DNA from: JBNJEL01 sp051745835 | GTDB lineage: Bacteria > Bacillota > Halanaerobiia > Halobacteroidales > Acetohalobiaceae | Assembly (NCBI GenBank): GCA_051745835.1 | Contig: JBNJEL010000093.1 | Location: 1 to 7,244 of the forward strand | Reading direction: 5' to 3' | DNA length: 7,244 nt | Shown: positions 6,077-7,244 of the stretch, in pieces | Layout of the letters: every line of letters begins with the position of its first letter | Position numbering within the stretch: position 1 is the stretch's first letter | Notes under the pieces: model-generated | The model's database searches: none | Told to the model about the DNA's origin: nothing | Seen by the model: only the letters and a program-made list of their open reading frames with translations | Program-made: the position numbers and the translations under genes

Positions 6077-6376
6077 TTATTGTTGAGGTTGATACTGTCC
6101 AGCTTTATTAGCTAAGTTATAGTTATTACTATCAGTAGAGGATTGAGTTCCTTGCGTACCACTACCGTTAGCTAATTTATTTTGATACTCTTCAACCATC
6201 TTCTTAACCATCTGACCACCGACGGCTCCACATTCACGCGAAGTCATATTACCCCAGTAACCAGATTTATACTCATCAGAAACGTTAAGTTCTTGTGCAG
6301 CTTCTAATTTAAACTTATCCATTGCCTGCTTAGCCATTGGGTTGATTAAACGATTGCTATTACTTCTAATTCCCAT
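6077..6376 (-). CDS. Alpha/beta-type SASP with an N/Q/S/G-rich tail
   Basis: SASPs coat the DNA of the dormant spore and protect it; on germination they are cut by the Gpr protease and used as amino acids. The 99-aa product has the family core: NRLINPMAKQAMDKFKLEAAQEL (8-30), with the KLEAAQE site where Gpr would cut after Glu24, and MTSRECGAVGGQMVKKMVEEY (44-64), the second conserved DNA-binding block. The ATG sits behind AGGAGGTG on the minus strand. The core matches the upstream paralogue at 67 of 70 positions, but this copy adds a 29-residue tail rich in Ser, Asn, Gln and Gly, unusual for alpha/beta SASPs and closer in composition to gamma-type ones. Expression is expected in the forespore. 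It may be co-transcribed with its neighbour, since the 51-nt gap shows no terminator. Confidence 0.93.
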   Translation of the reverse strand: MGIRSNSNRLINPMAKQAMDKFKLEAAQELNVSDEYKSGYWGNMTSRECGAVGGQMVKKMVEEYQNKLANGSGTQGTQSSTDSNNYNLANKAGQYQPQQ

Positions 6377-6427
6377 TCTTTACACCTCCTAGTGTAGTAA
6401 TTAAATTAATCTAATCTTTAAGTTAAT

Positions 6428-6661
6428 CTATTGTGTCGGTTGTGAACTGTCGTTAGCTAATTTATTTTGATACTCTTCAACCATCTTCTTAACCATCTGA
6501 CCACCGACAGAACCACATTCACGAGAAGTCATATTGCCCCAGTAACCAGACTTGTATTCATTAGAAACGTTAAGTTCCTGTGCAGCTTCTAATTTAAACT
6601 TATCCATTGCCTGTTTAGCCATGGGATTAATCAAACGATTACTATTGCTTCTAATGCTCAT
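6428..6661 (-). CDS. Alpha/beta-type SASP, short copy
   Basis: This is a 77-aa spore DNA-binding protein, upstream in transcription of its longer twin. It has the same conserved blocks: a Gpr-type cleavage region KLEAAQE (23-29) and TSRECGSVGGQMVKKMVEEY (45-64). It ends with a short polar tail (DSSQPTQ). Length and layout are normal for the family. The frame extends to a GTG at 6670, but AAAGGAGGTGG in that extension places the true start at the ATG at 6661 with about 8-nt spacing. Both copies carry a Cys at residue 49, where Bacillus SASPs, as I recall them, have none. Differences from the twin are at residues 2, 34 and 51 in the first 70, and a 58-nt block is identical at DNA level, so the pair is a recent or gene-converted tandem duplicate. 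Confidence 0.93.
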   Translation of the reverse strand: MSIRSNSNRLINPMAKQAMDKFKLEAAQELNVSNEYKSGYWGNMTSRECGSVGGQMVKKMVEEYQNKLANDSSQPTQ

Positions 6662-6692
6662 TAACGCCACCTCCTTTATTATCTGTTAATAC

Positions 6693-6722
6693 TATTATTC
6701 AATTTAAATTCAGAGTTTATAC
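6693..6722 (-). promoter_or_regulatory. Possible sigma-G (forespore) promoter of the SASP pair
   Basis: On the minus strand, GTATA (6718-6722) fits the GHATR-type -35 of sigma-G. After an 18-nt spacer, AATAATA (6693-6699) matches the CATNNTA -10 except at the first base. It lies 32 nt upstream of the ATG at 6661. SASP genes are classic sigma-G targets, but AT-rich DNA makes chance matches likely. Confidence 0.35.
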
Positions 6723-6748
6723 TAGTACTTATAGACACTTGTTTAACT

Positions 6749-6817
6749 GACTGCTAGTTGAAGCAAAGTTTGTCATTTAAGAGATTTAATTTTAAATTTA
6801 ACTCTATTCTAGCAGTC
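6749..6817. repeat. Long-range inverted repeat between SASP and holA
   Basis: GACTGCTAG (6749-6757) and CTAGCAGTC (6809-6817) are perfectly complementary with a 51-nt AT-rich interior. Pairing extends outward through AAC/GTT after one T-T mismatch. No T-tract follows on either strand, so it is not an obvious terminator. It lies in the divergent gap 6662-6935, which holds no other gene that I can see. Confidence 0.65.
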
Positions 6818-6847
6818 TGTTGATTATATTATTTAATTTTTTGTTAG

Positions 6848-6856
6848 TGTTATACT
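6848..6856 (+). promoter_or_regulatory. Extended -10 promoter element of holA
   Basis: TGTTATACT is a TGN-type extended -10 with hexamer TATACT (5/6 to consensus). It lies about 80 nt before the holA ATG. The -35 at 17-nt spacing (ATTATT) is poor, which extended -10 promoters can tolerate. Confidence 0.4.
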
Positions 6857-6935
6857 AGTAGTTAAAGGTAGTTAATCGACTATTAGAAAGGAATGCACTA
6901 TTTTATCAAGAATTAAAGTATTAGAGGTGAGATGA

Positions 6936-7244
6936 ATGCAGCATAAAGAAATTTTAAAACAATCGTTAAGTAGTTTAGATAATCTTTATTTATTAATTGG
7001 TAGTGAAGATTATTTAATGAAGGAATTTATTAATCAATTTTTAGCTGAATTTCTTGACCAAGACTTTAAAGATTTTAATTATGATAGATTTGATGATGGT
7101 GAGAAAAATTTTATCTCTCAATTAAGTAGTTCGATTAATCAATTACCATTTAATGCTGAACGAAGGATTGTTGTGGTAGAAGGAAGGCGAATCTTTAGCA
7201 ATCAGTTTAAAAAGAGTGAACAAAAAAAGATGCAGCGAATTATT
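6936..7244 (+). CDS. holA: DNA polymerase III delta subunit, N-terminal part (runs off the right edge)
   Basis: HolA is the delta subunit of the clamp loader, which opens the beta sliding clamp and places it on primed DNA during replication. The first 103 residues are present, against about 340 in the whole family. The family opening is visible: LYLLIGSEDYLMKEFI (residues 17-32), then FNYDRFDDGE (47-56) and INQLPFNAERRIVVVEGRR (66-84), matching the conserved LPFMSERRLVVVKN-like strand of other Firmicutes. The start is the ATG at 6936 behind GAGGTGAG; an ATG at 6932 in another frame ends after four codons. The gene is divergent from the SASP pair. In many Firmicutes, holA lies near rpsT and comE genes; the rest of that neighbourhood is off-window. 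Expected to be a constitutive housekeeping gene. Confidence 0.92.
   Translation, partial: MQHKEILKQSLSSLDNLYLLIGSEDYLMKEFINQFLAEFLDQDFKDFNYDRFDDGEKNFISQLSSSINQLPFNAERRIVVVEGRRIFSNQFKKSEQKKMQRII

Noticed and set aside
6043..6111. A 22-codon hydrophobic frame (MSGIAIPLIILVIVEVD...) behind AGGAGGGG
   Set aside because: The ATG is only 2 nt from the AGGAGG and lies inside the feo terminator palindrome; the frame runs antisense into a SASP gene. Most likely chance.

Overview
This AT-rich window with strong AGGAGG-type ribosome binding sites looks like a low-GC, endospore-forming, anaerobic Firmicute. Two alpha/beta-type small acid-soluble spore proteins (SASPs) show that it sporulates. A Feo ferrous-iron system and an acidic, low-complexity surface lipoprotein fit a halophilic anaerobe. 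My best guess is the Halanaerobiales, Halobacteroidaceae side (Orenia/Acetohalobium-like), but this is inference from style and gene content, not from a marker gene.

Region 1 (1-2100) is an Agr-type peptide quorum-sensing locus. On the minus strand, a 175-aa multi-membrane-span protein overlaps the start of a sensor histidine kinase that runs off the left edge with its phospho-acceptor His95 visible. Across a 443-bp divergent control region, the plus strand carries agrB (the peptide-processing protease, with His78 and Cys85) and a 39-aa agrD, closed by a strong terminator. The AgrD has no cysteine. Ser21 occupies the usual ring-closing position, which predicts an oxygen-ester lactone rather than a thiolactone. 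The receptor and kinase parts appear to be separate genes.

Region 2 (2101-3345) holds a 145-codon gene of unknown function, which seems to begin at a non-canonical ATT behind a perfect ribosome binding site. It converges, across a shared terminator hairpin, on a minus-strand lipoprotein with a long acidic linker.

Region 3 (3346-6070) is the iron operon: feoA followed by a FeoB split in two. A soluble G-protein gene and a membrane-permease gene overlap by 11 nt. A palindrome upstream may be an iron-responsive operator. Two hairpins follow the operon.

Region 4 (6071-7244) holds two tandem, nearly identical SASP genes on the minus strand. One carries an N/Q/S/G-rich tail. After a divergent promoter region with a long inverted repeat, holA (DNA polymerase III delta subunit) starts on the plus strand and runs off the right edge.

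Several starts were moved downstream from the longest reading frame because the ribosome binding site lies inside the longer version: feoA, feoB G-domain, the lipoprotein, the upstream SASP and the ATT-start gene.
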